From: CAZOEL01 sp964578835
GTDB lineage: Bacteria; Desulfobacterota; Syntrophobacteria; Syntrophobacterales; Syntrophobacteraceae
NCBI GenBank assembly: GCA_964578835.1
Contig: CAZOEL010000031.1
Span: forward strand, 1 to 64,000
Reading direction: 5' to 3'
DNA: 64,000 nucleotides
Of the stretch, positions 52,027 to 61,255 are shown one piece after another (position 1 is the stretch's first letter; every line of letters begins with the position of its first letter). The position numbers were made by a program, and so were the translations under genes. The notes below the pieces were generated by a model. That model searched no databases. It worked only from the letters and a program-made list of their open reading frames with translations, and had not been told where the DNA came from.

Positions 52027-53268
52027 ATGGTTGGGTTAAAAAAGATCCATTTGCCAACTGTTTTCGCTATGCTTTTGACGATGGTTATTTGGAGTATGTC
52101 TGCTTCGGTCATGGCGCAAACTTCGATTGAGCAGATCAGGCTTGCTCCGGATGAGATTAATCCCGGCGCCGAGTACGGACGTTCTGTAGCGATGGATGGA
52201 GACCTTGTGGCAGTGGGAGCGGGTAACGCGGATACAGAAACTTTGCCCAACGCTGGCGCTGTTTACCTGTACCGACGCCATGGCCAAACATATATCCCGG
52301 AAGCGAAATTGGGAGAACCTGATCCATCCGATGATGCCGAGTTTGGTAGGACAGTCGCTATTCAGGGAAATAGGGTATTCGTCGGAGCCCGGTTCGCTCA
52401 GGTTGATGGCCTGAGAGTTGGAGCTGTCTATGTTTATCGCAAGTACAATAAGTCCTGGCATTTTGATCAAAGAATTGTCTCTCCCACTCCTGGAGCTGAG
52501 GACAACTTCGGGCGTGCGCTTGCAGTCCAGGGAAGCCTTATGGTTGTGACGGCGCGAAAAGAGAACCAAAATGCCTCGGACGTTGGTGGAGCGTATGTTT
52601 ATATTTTCAAGGACGGCAGCTGGACATTCCAGCAAAAACTCACGGCAAGCAACCCAACCCCGAGCGCGTATTTTGGCCAGTCCGTTGCTGTCCAGGGTGG
52701 CCTGATCGCAATAGGCGCCCGTAATGCCGATCCCAAAGGGGCCGGAGCGGTATATCTCTTCCGCCAGTCAGAGAATGAATGGAAAGAGTTTGCAAAAGTA
52801 GTGCCCTACGATGGTAATAAGAATGATAATTTTGGGTTTTCAATTGCCATTTCCGGGAACCTGATGGTGGTCGGCGCCCGGAGGGCGGATACTGCGGAAG
52901 TAAAGGATACCGGTGCTGTGTATGTCTACTCTCTGAAAGGGAATTCCGCTAATTTCGTCGCCAGGCTCACAGCAAGTGACAGGAACGAAGGCGATGAGTT
53001 AGGGCAGTCCGTCGCTTTTCTCGGAGGTATGATCGTCGCCGGTGCCCACCAGGACGATGGCGATGGCAGCGAAGACTTGGGCGCAATCTATCTCTTCAGC
53101 GGCAAAGATGGTAATTGGGTAGAGACTGATAAGGTAATCGCATCCGATGGGGTAGCCAACGACCAGTTCGGGTATTCACTGGCAGCTTCTGGAAATCGTC
53201 TGGTAACGGGAGCCCATAATGCCGATTCATTCAGGGGAGCGGCTTATATAATACAGGTGAAACCCTAA
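52027..53268 (+). CDS. Secreted FG-GAP repeat protein
   Basis: A 413-residue exported protein with a signal peptide (about 1-35, ending SVMAQ). Six to seven repeats of about 50-55 residues follow, each with an EYGRSVAMDGDLVAVGA-like hairpin and a GAVYLYR-type strand, predicted to form an integrin-like beta-propeller. Variable acidic loops (for example DGDGSED) could bind calcium. Such proteins usually serve in adhesion or extracellular interaction; no enzymatic motif is seen. The start follows GGAGGAG, and a strong terminator lies 75 bp after the stop, so it is a single-gene unit. Confidence 0.85.
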   Translation: MVGLKKIHLPTVFAMLLTMVIWSMSASVMAQTSIEQIRLAPDEINPGAEYGRSVAMDGDLVAVGAGNADTETLPNAGAVYLYRRHGQTYIPEAKLGEPDPSDDAEFGRTVAIQGNRVFVGARFAQVDGLRVGAVYVYRKYNKSWHFDQRIVSPTPGAEDNFGRALAVQGSLMVVTARKENQNASDVGGAYVYIFKDGSWTFQQKLTASNPTPSAYFGQSVAVQGGLIAIGARNADPKGAGAVYLFRQSENEWKEFAKVVPYDGNKNDNFGFSIAISGNLMVVGARRADTAEVKDTGAVYVYSLKGNSANFVARLTASDRNEGDELGQSVAFLGGMIVAGAHQDDGDGSEDLGAIYLFSGKDGNWVETDKVIASDGVANDQFGYSLAASGNRLVTGAHNADSFRGAAYIIQVKP

Positions 53269-53342
53269 ACCGGAAGAGTACCTATCATCTTCGATGAAAT
53301 CGAAACAGACGCTATACATGTAAATCAAAGGCTTAAAATCGA

Positions 53343-53376
53343 AAGGCGCTTCCTATTCACGCGAAGCGCCTTTTTT
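53343..53376 (+). terminator. Intrinsic terminator of the FG-GAP gene
   Basis: A perfect 10-bp stem (AAGGCGCTTC with GAAGCGCCTT) encloses a 10-nt loop and runs into T6 (53371-53376). Confidence 0.88.
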
Positions 53377-53542
53377 GAGATCAGGTCAGGATACAGGCTA
53401 CTTGGAGAATTTGAACTGACGGCGTGAAGATGCAGGGTCAGCAATGATTCTGCCCTTTTTCGCTCCTTTTACACCATGACGCTTATTCTCACGACTCCAC
53501 TGCTCACCTCGCCAGTCACCATCAGTACATCAATCACCCGCA

Positions 53543-53655
53543 TGTAACGCTTTAGAGCCCAATAATCCCAGCAAAATCAATCCATACTCCGATCAAAAAG
53601 CAGCCAGCCATATGAAATCATGTCCAGCGAAGTCTACGATCTCTAAAGCGTGACA
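53543..53655. repeat. Terminal-inverted-repeat element, copy A
   Basis: It is bounded by TGTAACGCTTTAGAG (53543-53557) and its inverse with one mismatch (53641-53655). The interior is clearly related to 56113-56234. On the minus strand it holds a short frame MAGCFLIGVWIDFAGIIGL ending in the terminal repeat. Similarity to copy B continues leftward to about 53440. Confidence 0.7.
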
Positions 53656-53702
53656 TCGTCGTACTTTTCGCGGTTCATGAGCATGGCCTTCAGAACCCGC
53701 CA

Positions 53703-53765
53703 CACGGGCGGCAACCCCATCCAGTTCAGCAAGAATCTGAGAAATCGGAGTGCTTCTTGGATGCG
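53703..53765. repeat. Dispersed repeat, copy B
   Basis: Related to 50449-50513 (about 80 percent by eye). The minus strand has an open stretch RIQEALRFLRFLLNWMGLPP continuing toward the adjacent element, without a start codon I trust. Confidence 0.6.
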
Positions 53766-54403
53766 TCACAGTTTGGCAACGCCGGAGATTCTGTAGCGGG
53801 GCAAGGCTGGCTTACGCATGAGACAACCTGCAGGGGATGGCAGCACGCCTGCTTACCACAAAATCACTTGATTATCCTAGAATTGCGCTAGACAGCCAAC
53901 AATATTCATCCTACTGTAGTTAGTATCTGATTTTCCTCAACTAGCTTGATCTACTGATGACCCAGGCATTAATGGGCTCCATGCGTCTACACAGATGAGA
54001 TTGTAAGCCTGTCGGGTTTCTTTACAGATTCATGAGGCGGCTAGATTGGCTCCAGTTATGCCTTCGTTAGTAAGTCGGGAAAGAAGTGTCGCTGCTCTTT
54101 ACAAGCCGCCTAAACCTCTACCGGTTCTTGAGCCGCGTCATCCATCGGGTGCTGGAACAGGCTTTTGAAGTTATTGCAGTAGCTTGTTTTGGATGGAAGG
54201 CTCCATTGATTCTTATGGCACATTTTCTGCTTTATGCACTAAATGGGGGTGCTTACTCATGTTGCGGTTAGGTGCAGTTTAAACCGCTCAACTCTGGGAA
54301 GGGAGCATATACGGTTGCCATGCCCATGTCGTCTAATGGAAAGGAGGGCTCCCATGCAACTCAAGACATACACTCACCTTTTCCTCTGGTCCGATCACCT
54401 GGT
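53766..54403. other. Gene-poor stretch upstream of the riboswitch
   Basis: About 640 bp with only short, unrelated frames. It presumably holds the promoter for the riboswitch-controlled peroxidase gene, but I cannot pick a -35/-10 pair with confidence. Confidence 0.4.
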
Positions 54404-54488
54404 TCCTCCAAAGCCAAACTCATCGCGAGGTGGGGACGGAAAGCCACGGGTCTGCGATGAGCAATGTTAGACAGCCGGGTTGCCGGGG
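54404..54488 (+). promoter_or_regulatory. GEMM-I cyclic-di-GMP riboswitch aptamer
   Basis: The order of conserved blocks matches GEMM-I: AAAGCCAAAC (54410-54419), a hairpin with GCGA tetraloop (TCATCGCGAGGTG), GGGGACGGAAAGCCACGGG (the usual form is GGGACGCAAAGCC; one base differs), TCT...AGA pairing, then CAGCCGGGTTGCCG. The position I align with the discriminator base G20 reads G, which favours c-di-GMP over cGAMP, but the alignment there is uncertain. The next gene encodes a di-haem cytochrome peroxidase; riboswitch control of c-type cytochromes is known in related Geobacter. Confidence 0.85.
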
Positions 54489-54508
54489 ATGAGGCAATCC
54501 GGTTTTTT
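54475..54508 (+). terminator. Riboswitch expression-platform terminator
   Basis: CCGGGTTGCC (54475-54484) pairs with GGCAATCCGG (54493-54502; one G-U) and T6 follows. Its 5' arm is also the conserved 3' end of the aptamer, so the two structures exclude each other. Ligand binding should prevent termination: an ON switch. Confidence 0.8.
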
Positions 54509-54671
54509 GTCTCCAACCATCAGTTTTAATTTGGATATGGTTGTCTTGGAATGAGGGGGAGGTGATGTGTGCGGGAATACCTGCATAGCATACACACAAA
54601 GAGGAGTGGACACACATCCTGAGAACTTCAAAAAGGGGACACTTTCGAAGAATCTTTAAAGGAGGAGAACA

Positions 54672-55922
54672 ATGAAAAGAAATATCCTAGCATGCACAAT
54701 GCTCCTGCTTTTTGCTGTCGCGGGAACGGCAGTCGCGCAGAACGGCTCATTGACAGACATGGAAAAACTGGGCAAATCCATCTTTTTCGATGAGGCTCTT
54801 TCCATCAACGGGAATCAGTCCTGTGCTTCCTGCCATGCGCCTGAGGCGGGATGGACCGGCCCCACTTCGGATGTGAATCAAAATGAGGTCGTATACGAAG
54901 GATCGATCTCTGGGCGCTTTGGCAACCGGAAGCCTCCTAGCTCTGCGTATGCTACGCAGAGCCCGATTCTCTCCGTAGACAGGAAAGGGCTCTTTGTGGG
55001 GGGCAACTTCTGGGATGGACGAGCGACGGGGGAGAAACTCGGGAACCCTGCCGCAGATCAGGCCCAGGGACCTTTTCTAAATCCAATGGAACAGGCCCTT
55101 CCGGATTCGGCTTGTGTGGTTTACCAAGTTTGCACAGCTTATTCAGACCTCATGACAGCCGTGTGGGGAGAAGATATCTGCTCCATCTCGTGGCCTTCAG
55201 GCATTGTGGGGACCTGCGCGACGGAAAGCGTCACTGTCGCTCTGGACCTCCAGAACCGAGAGAAATCCAGCGCCGCTTACGATGCTATCGGGCTCTCCAT
55301 TGCCGCCTACGAGGCGTCTCCTGAAGTCAATTCCTTCACCTCCAAATTTGACTATGCTCGAAAAGGTAAAGCAAAGCTCACGAAACAGGAACAGAAGGGT
55401 CTTGCCCTTTTCAACGGCAAGGGCAAATGCGCGAAATGTCACATCAGCACCGGCCAAAAACCGCTCTTTACCGATTTCACTTATGACAACCTGGGCGTTC
55501 CGGCAAACCCGGATAATCCCTTCTACTTGAATGATCCCCTATTCGTTGACTTGGGGCTTGGGGGGTTCCTTGAAACCAGAACGGATTATGTCTCCTATGC
55601 CGACGTGAATAAAGGGAAGCAAAAAGTTCCCACTCTGCGCAATGTCGACAAGCGGCCATTCGATGATTTTGTTAAGGCCTACGGCCACAATGGCTATTTC
55701 AAATCGCTGGAGGAGATCGTACACTTTTACAATACTAGAGATGTCCTCGGCGACTGTACTACTGCTGCCGATCCTATTGCCGCCGTGAACTGTTGGCCTG
55801 CTCCGGAGGTTCCCGAGAACGTGAATACGGCCGAACTGGGAGACTTGGGACTGACTCCCACCGAGGAAGCCGCAATCGTTGCCTTCATGAAGACGCTATC
55901 GGATGGTTTTACGCCTGAATAG
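54672..55922 (+). CDS. Di-haem cytochrome c peroxidase (CcpA/MauG family)
   Basis: A 416-residue periplasmic protein with a signal peptide (about 1-22, AVA-QN) and two haem c motifs: CASCH near residue 55 and CAKCH near residue 258. The MauG/CCP landmarks are present: LGKSIFFDEALS, NFWDGRA and NPMEQ in the first domain, and VPTLRNVDKRPFDDFVKAYGHNGYF in the second. It reduces H2O2 with electrons from periplasmic cytochromes, or oxidises another partner. Start ATG follows a strong AAAGGAGGAG. The 5' leader carries the GEMM-I riboswitch and terminator, so expression should rise with c-di-GMP. Confidence 0.92.
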   Translation: MKRNILACTMLLLFAVAGTAVAQNGSLTDMEKLGKSIFFDEALSINGNQSCASCHAPEAGWTGPTSDVNQNEVVYEGSISGRFGNRKPPSSAYATQSPILSVDRKGLFVGGNFWDGRATGEKLGNPAADQAQGPFLNPMEQALPDSACVVYQVCTAYSDLMTAVWGEDICSISWPSGIVGTCATESVTVALDLQNREKSSAAYDAIGLSIAAYEASPEVNSFTSKFDYARKGKAKLTKQEQKGLALFNGKGKCAKCHISTGQKPLFTDFTYDNLGVPANPDNPFYLNDPLFVDLGLGGFLETRTDYVSYADVNKGKQKVPTLRNVDKRPFDDFVKAYGHNGYFKSLEEIVHFYNTRDVLGDCTTAADPIAAVNCWPAPEVPENVNTAELGDLGLTPTEEAAIVAFMKTLSDGFTPE

Positions 55923-56112
55923 TCAGAGATAGGAGCTTGCCACAACTTCAGAGAAAGGCAGGATCAGCAATGGTCCCGCCCTTTCTCATCTCACATCACC
56001 ACAATTCTTACCCCTTCCACTCCACTACTCATTCCAGTTATTCCGCTCATTCTCACCAACCACCACCAGAAAGCCCCACCAGCAAGACCTATCACCACGT
56101 AAAGCAGCGCCA

Positions 56113-56234
56113 TGTAACGCTTTAGAGTCAAATAATCCCTGTAAAATCAATGCCTACCAGAATCAAAAAGCAGCCGGACATAGAAATCAGGTCCAAGGAG
56201 ATTTGAGGCGTCAAAACGATCTCTAAAGCGTTAC
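56113..56234. repeat. Terminal-inverted-repeat element, copy B
   Basis: GTAACGCTTTAGAG at 56114-56127 and its perfect inverse at 56221-56234 bound about 120 bp, homologous to 53543-53655. On the minus strand it has a short frame MSGCFLILVGIDFTGII, conserved with copy A. Next to it on the minus strand is a 41-codon frame beginning MALLYVVIGLAGGAFWWWLV. Together with copy A it defines a repeat family that sits downstream of genes. Confidence 0.7.
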
Positions 56235-56255
56235 GCCATCATCAATAATCCCACC

Positions 56256-56972
56256 TCAATAACCCCAATCGTCGTGCCTCACCGGCAATCGATTCAATTC
56301 CTCGCGGTAGAACTGCCACTTCGGCATGAACTGGTCCATTAAGCTCTTGAAGCGGTTGTTGTGGGTGGGCTCAAGGAGGTGGACCATTTCATGAACGACA
56401 ATGTACTCCAGGCATTCGAGCGGCTTCCTGGCGAGATCGGTATTGAGCCGGATGCTCTTGGCGACAGGATTGCAGCTTCCCCATCGCGTCTTCATCCTCC
56501 GCACAAAGAACCGCTCCACCTTTACCCCCATGAGCGGCTCCCATTTGGCAATAACTGAGGGGACCGCCTGCTTGAGCTGTTCTCGATACCATCCTTCGAT
56601 AATTGCCTGCTTCCTCTCTTTGCCTGCACCCGGACGAACCCGCAGGCGCATCGTGTTGTGCCTGAGATTTACCTCTGGCGTCTCGTCGCTCTCTAAAACT
56701 TTGAGCAGGTAGCGTTTCCCCCAGACGTAGTGGCTCTCCCGGTCCAGGTACTCTCGGGGCGTTTCCCGCTCCTGATCCCGGAGCTTCTTTTGCTGCTGTT
56801 TGATCCAGCCGAGCTTGGAGATGGCAAAGGCCCTGATGGCATCGAGATCCATCCAAAGAGGCACAGAGATCCTCACTCTTCCGGCTGGAGGATAAACACT
56901 CAGGTGGATATTTTTGATGTCCTTCTTGATCACCTCAATGGAGAGGTCGCCCAACTCGATCCTCGATGCCAT
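56256..56972 (-). CDS. YgjP-like metallopeptidase domain protein
   Basis: A 238-residue protein of the YgjP/DUF45 (M48-related) family, with the zinc motif HEMVHLLEPTHNNRF near residue 195 and family blocks MKTRWGSC and IRLNTDLARKP upstream of it. It starts at ATG 56972, 51 bp after the hsdR stop. Such SprT/YgjP-type genes very often lie at the end of type I restriction operons, though their role there is unclear. No signal peptide, so cytoplasmic. Confidence 0.9.
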   Translation of the reverse strand: MASRIELGDLSIEVIKKDIKNIHLSVYPPAGRVRISVPLWMDLDAIRAFAISKLGWIKQQQKKLRDQERETPREYLDRESHYVWGKRYLLKVLESDETPEVNLRHNTMRLRVRPGAGKERKQAIIEGWYREQLKQAVPSVIAKWEPLMGVKVERFFVRRMKTRWGSCNPVAKSIRLNTDLARKPLECLEYIVVHEMVHLLEPTHNNRFKSLMDQFMPKWQFYREELNRLPVRHDDWGY

Positions 56973-57023
56973 CCAATGTTCCTTGCAATATTACTTGATA
57001 CTCCTGGTCCGCCCTAATATTCC

Positions 57024-60000
57024 TCAATATTCCTTCTGCTGCTTAATGATGAGGAAGATTCGCTCCACCTCGGCCACATCCTGCAAGACTCCGTACAATG
57101 CCGCTTTGATGACTTGCTCGCGTGGCTGAATCCCGCGCCAGTCGTCCGGTCTGACCTGCTTCACCACCATATCGATTTTTAGGGCCAGGTCGAGTGCTCT
57201 GTCTTTCATTGCAGGGAGAACAGATCCGAAGCGAGCAGAGGGCTCAGCCAGACAGCTCACATCAGAGGTTTCCTGTTTGAGGTTATTGTAAAGGGCGCGT
57301 CTTCCAGGAGTGTTCAACTGTTCCGGCGTCTCATCAGCTTGCCCGGATTGCACCTTCTTCGCGAGTTCTGCGATCTGTTTGAGATACTCCTCATACTCCA
57401 TCGCCTTTGCCTTGCGGGCCGCAATGATCTCATCCAAGAGGGCGGACATTTTCTCATAGTAGGCCGGGTCGTTCAGATGCTCTCTGATGATTTTGCTGCG
57501 GACATTGTTCTCGATGGTTTCTGCGACGGCGTCTTGGTTTCCTTTGAGCCCATCCGGCATGCTGTTGATGGCGTTTGCGATCCCCGTCTTGATGATCAGA
57601 TCCAGCAACGACATATTGTCAAATGGAGAAATCTTGCGTGGCTCGTCGGCCTCTATGTAAGTATCGATGAGGTGACGCATGTCCGCCTCATAGGCTTTGA
57701 GATCGAGGCTCTCGCCGCTGGCGTTGCGGATGATCTCCCGGAGCTTGAGATAATGATCTCGGTCCTTCTTGATGCGGTGGATGTCTATCTCGCTGTAACC
57801 GGCAGATTCCAGTTCATCGGCTATGTTGGCAAAGGCTCGAAGCATCGCAACGGTTGCCTTATAGAGGGCGGCTCGCTGAGGCTCCCGCTCCTCCAGGTCT
57901 TCAGGAATCTCTGTGTTGCCGCAGAAGTAGTGGATGTGCTCCAATTCGCCCTTTGGCGGCTCTACAGGTTCACAAAGTAAAGCAAGGGCTTCGAGAGCGG
58001 TATCCAGTCTCTCCTTGCCTTTCTTCAGCCGATCTTTGAGCAGCACCTCGGGATCAGCTCCACCCGCGCTGTGGTCAAGTTCCGACGCATACACCGCGAT
58101 AGCGTTTTCGACCTTCTTGAAGAGGTCTTTGTAGTCGACGATGTAGCCGAAGTCCTTATCTTCGCCATCCAGCCTGTTGGTGCGGCAGATGGCCTGGAAG
58201 AGGCCATGGTCCTGCATGCTCTTGTCGATGTAGAGGTAGGTGCAGCTTGGAGCATCGAAGCCCGTGAGGAGCTTATCCACAACCACCAGGAGCTTCATGT
58301 TGGCTGGCTCCTTTTTGAACAGTTCCTTGGCTCGCTCCTCGTACGTTTCCGTCTTCGTCATGCCGGGCTTAGCGGCAGTCTCTTTTAGAAGCTCGGCGTA
58401 GGTGTTGTAGATGAACTGCTTGTCCGTTTCGGTCTCTGCCCCGGTGTCTTCTGTGGTGATATCTTTTGTCTGCGGGTTATAAGATGTGACCACAGCACAC
58501 CGGCCTTTAAACGAGGTCTTCTGGAAGAGCGTGAAATACTTGCAGGCTTCATAGATGCTCGACGCCACCAGGATCGCGTTGCCTCGCTCGTTATTGAGGC
58601 GCGGCTTTACGCCAAAGTCGAAGACGATATCGCTCACCACCCGATCCATGCGCGATTTGGAGCTGAGCACTTTCTGCATCGTGCCCCATTGCTTTTTAAG
58701 CTCTTCTTTCTGCCAGTCGTTCAAGCCCTTGGTCTTTGCCTCGAACCAGGCGTCTATCTTCTCCTGGGAGCCGAGGCGTTGGTCGATATCTCGGGCTTCG
58801 TAGACCAGATCGAGCACCACCTCATCTTCCACCGCCTCACTGAATTTATAGGTGTGGATGTAGCCGCCGAAGACCTCAAGGCTCGTTTGCTTGTCCTTTT
58901 TGAGAAGCGGTGTGCCGGTGAAGCCTATGAACACTGCATTGGGCATGATGGCCTTCATCACCCGGTTGAGCTTGCCGCTCTGGGTGCGGTGGCATTCGTC
59001 CACGAAGACAAAGATTTCGCCCACAGTCTGGCTCGGCTGCGCCTCCAGCTCTTTTATGAACTGATCGAAATCGTCCACATCCTTCCTGCCGAACTTGTGG
59101 ACGAGAGAGCAGAGCAGACGCGGCTTCGCCTGTCCCAGCTGATTCATGAGGTCTCGCCCGCTATTGGTGCGCTTTATCGCCTCACCCGCATCGGTGAAGA
59201 CACCTTCGATCTGTTTATCAAGCTCGTCTCTATCGGTGATGATAACGACGCGGGCGTTCGGGTTGTTTTCAAGAATCCATTTGGCGAGCAGCACCATGAC
59301 GATGCTCTTGCCGCTGCCCTGGGTGTGCCAGATGATGCCGCCCTTCCGATCACGCACATGCCGCTGAGCGGCCTTGATCCCGAAATACTGATGGACGCGA
59401 GGGAGCTTTTTGATCCCGCCATCGAAGAGCACGAAATCGTGCATCAACTCGATGAGCCGCGACTTCTCGCAGAGCTTGAGCAGATACTTATCGAGCTTGA
59501 AGCGGGTATTGTCCTGCTCGTCTTCCTTCCACTTGAGGAAATACTTCTCCTCCGTGCCCACTGTGCCGTACTGAAGCCCCTCGGAGTCATTACCCGCAAA
59601 GATGAATTGAACTGTGCTGAAGAACCAGGCGTTGAATTCGGGCCTCTGATTGGAGCAGCTCTGGCGGATGCCGTCTCCGATGGAGATGCGGCTGTTTTTA
59701 AGTTCCAGTACGCCCACAGCGATGCCGTTCACATACAGCACGATGTCTGGACGGCGGTCATGATTGCCGTGGAGGGTGACTTCCTCGGCAATGGCGAAGT
59801 CGTTCTCTTGAGGCTCCTTCCAATTGATCAGATGGACGGTCTCTGTGACCTTTCCTGCCTCCGTCTTTACCGGCACTCCATATCGCAGCAGACTGTAGAC
59901 CGCCTTGTTGTTGCCGTAGAGCCCCCGGCTGTGGTTGTCCGCCTCGGTATGGATAGTATAGATGGCCTTGCTGATCTGAGCCGGGCTGTAGCCATTCTTG

Positions 60001-60106
60001 CTGAGGTAGGCCGTGAGCAAACCCTCTTCGATATTGCTGTTGCCGTCGCGATCCGTCCAGTCGCCGAGGTATTGGTAGCTGAGTTCATCGTGGAAGAGGG
60101 CTATGA
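57024..60106 (-). CDS. hsdR: Type I restriction enzyme HsdR, 5' end lost in assembly gap
   Basis: Motor and nuclease subunit of a type I restriction-modification system. At least 1027 residues are visible, and the reading frame stays open to the gap at 60107, so the true start is in or beyond it. The N-terminal nuclease domain has RPDIVLYVNGIAVGVLELKN (PD-ExK type), the helicase shows HTQGSGKSIVM (Walker A), DECHRTQ (DEAH-like box), GFTGTPLL and later QAICRTNRLDGEDK, and a helical C-terminus binds the methylase. It lies downstream of hsdM and hsdS on the same strand. Confidence 0.93.
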
Positions 60107-60116
60107 NNNNNNNNNN
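60107..60116. other. Assembly gap (10 N)
   Basis: Ten undetermined bases between hsdS and hsdR. They hide the hsdS stop and the hsdR start. The true length may not be ten. Confidence 0.99.
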
Positions 60117-61255
60117 AATCGAATCCTTCCGGTCAAAAGTTCCTGCATCATGCCCTGCTTGATCTGGCGGTATTTGGCGAGCTTGGTTTCGAGGGAGGCG
60201 ATCTCGGAGTCCATGTCGGAGAGGATGGAGGCGATGGCGGTTTGTTCGTCAAGTTTTGGCAGCGCGACTTCGTAGCTTTTCACGACTTTCCAGTCAGAAC
60301 GAGGCATATGTGTTCCGTAGGCTGTGCTTGCAATCTCGATGAATTGATCGACGGTGACAAGCTGGAACAAGAACTCCGGCAACACGTAACTGAGATTTGC
60401 CACAAATGCCCATATCTCTGTGGAGCAAACACCGGTACAATCTGCCAACCAGTACTTGCGTAGGTATGCGCGCAGCTTGCCGAACAAAACATCTCCTCTC
60501 TGGAATACTGTCTTGAGTGAAGACAGTTCACCAGTGCTGCCGTTACCTACCAAGTGTCCTGATCCTTGTTCGATATGTTCGAGTTCAATGCAAAATGCTT
60601 GAACTCCGGCCCTCCGAGGATCAATCCGGTCTTTGCGAAGGAAAGCCACGTCACCAAATCGCTTTACTTCCCACTCACCTCTGAACCCCGGCAGGCGTTT
60701 CTTCTGAGTGAGCAATTCCTGCATGGCACCTTGTTTGATCTGGCGTTTCTTGGCGATGAGTTGCTCAAGGGATTCAATGAGGGCATCCGCATCGCTCAAT
60801 GCCTCGGCAATGGCTGCTTGTTCGGCTTTGGCGGTCGGGTGAGGGATTGGATAACCAACCAGATTGTTTCGGTTGAGAGTCGGGACTGAGGTCGCCGCAT
60901 CCAATCTTTCCAGGTGAAAGTTCTTCAGAACAAGGGCTACATATGCAGGATGGTTACCCTTGAAATCTTTCACCCATAAGGTAGTGTCGTGTGGCCAGAA
61001 CGGCTCCTCAATGAAAAAAACTTTCCCGAGGATTCCTTTTCTCCCCGTTACAACCCCAGGAGGCGAAATCAGAGCCTTGTTGTGGAAGTATGAGATTCCT
61101 GAGGAAGAGTAGACAGGAACGTCGCCAGCAACCCTGGTTTTTTCGGTTATGTCGAAACCCCTTTGGAGACCACAGAGATCAGAAATATCAATCACCTGCC
61201 AATCCTCCGGAATCACCCCAACCTCAGTCTTCTTATAGCTAGGCATCAGTTCCAT
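60117..61255 (-). CDS. hsdS: Type I specificity subunit HsdS, 3' end lost in assembly gap
   Basis: It determines the DNA sequence recognised by the methylase and restriction complexes. About 379 residues are visible with two target-recognition domains (about 12-150 and 195-340), each followed by a conserved coiled coil: EQAAIAEALSDADALIESLE with QLIAKKRQIKQGAMQELL, and EQTAIASILSDMDSEIASLE with KYRQIKQGMMQELLTGR. The start KKTEVGVIPEDW is typical. It overlaps the hsdM stop by about 10 bp. The frame is open at the gap, probably only a few residues from its end. Confidence 0.93.

Noticed and set aside
58689..60275. 528-codon plus-strand frame
   Set aside because: It lies antisense to hsdR, crosses the N gap, and encodes no recognisable domain.
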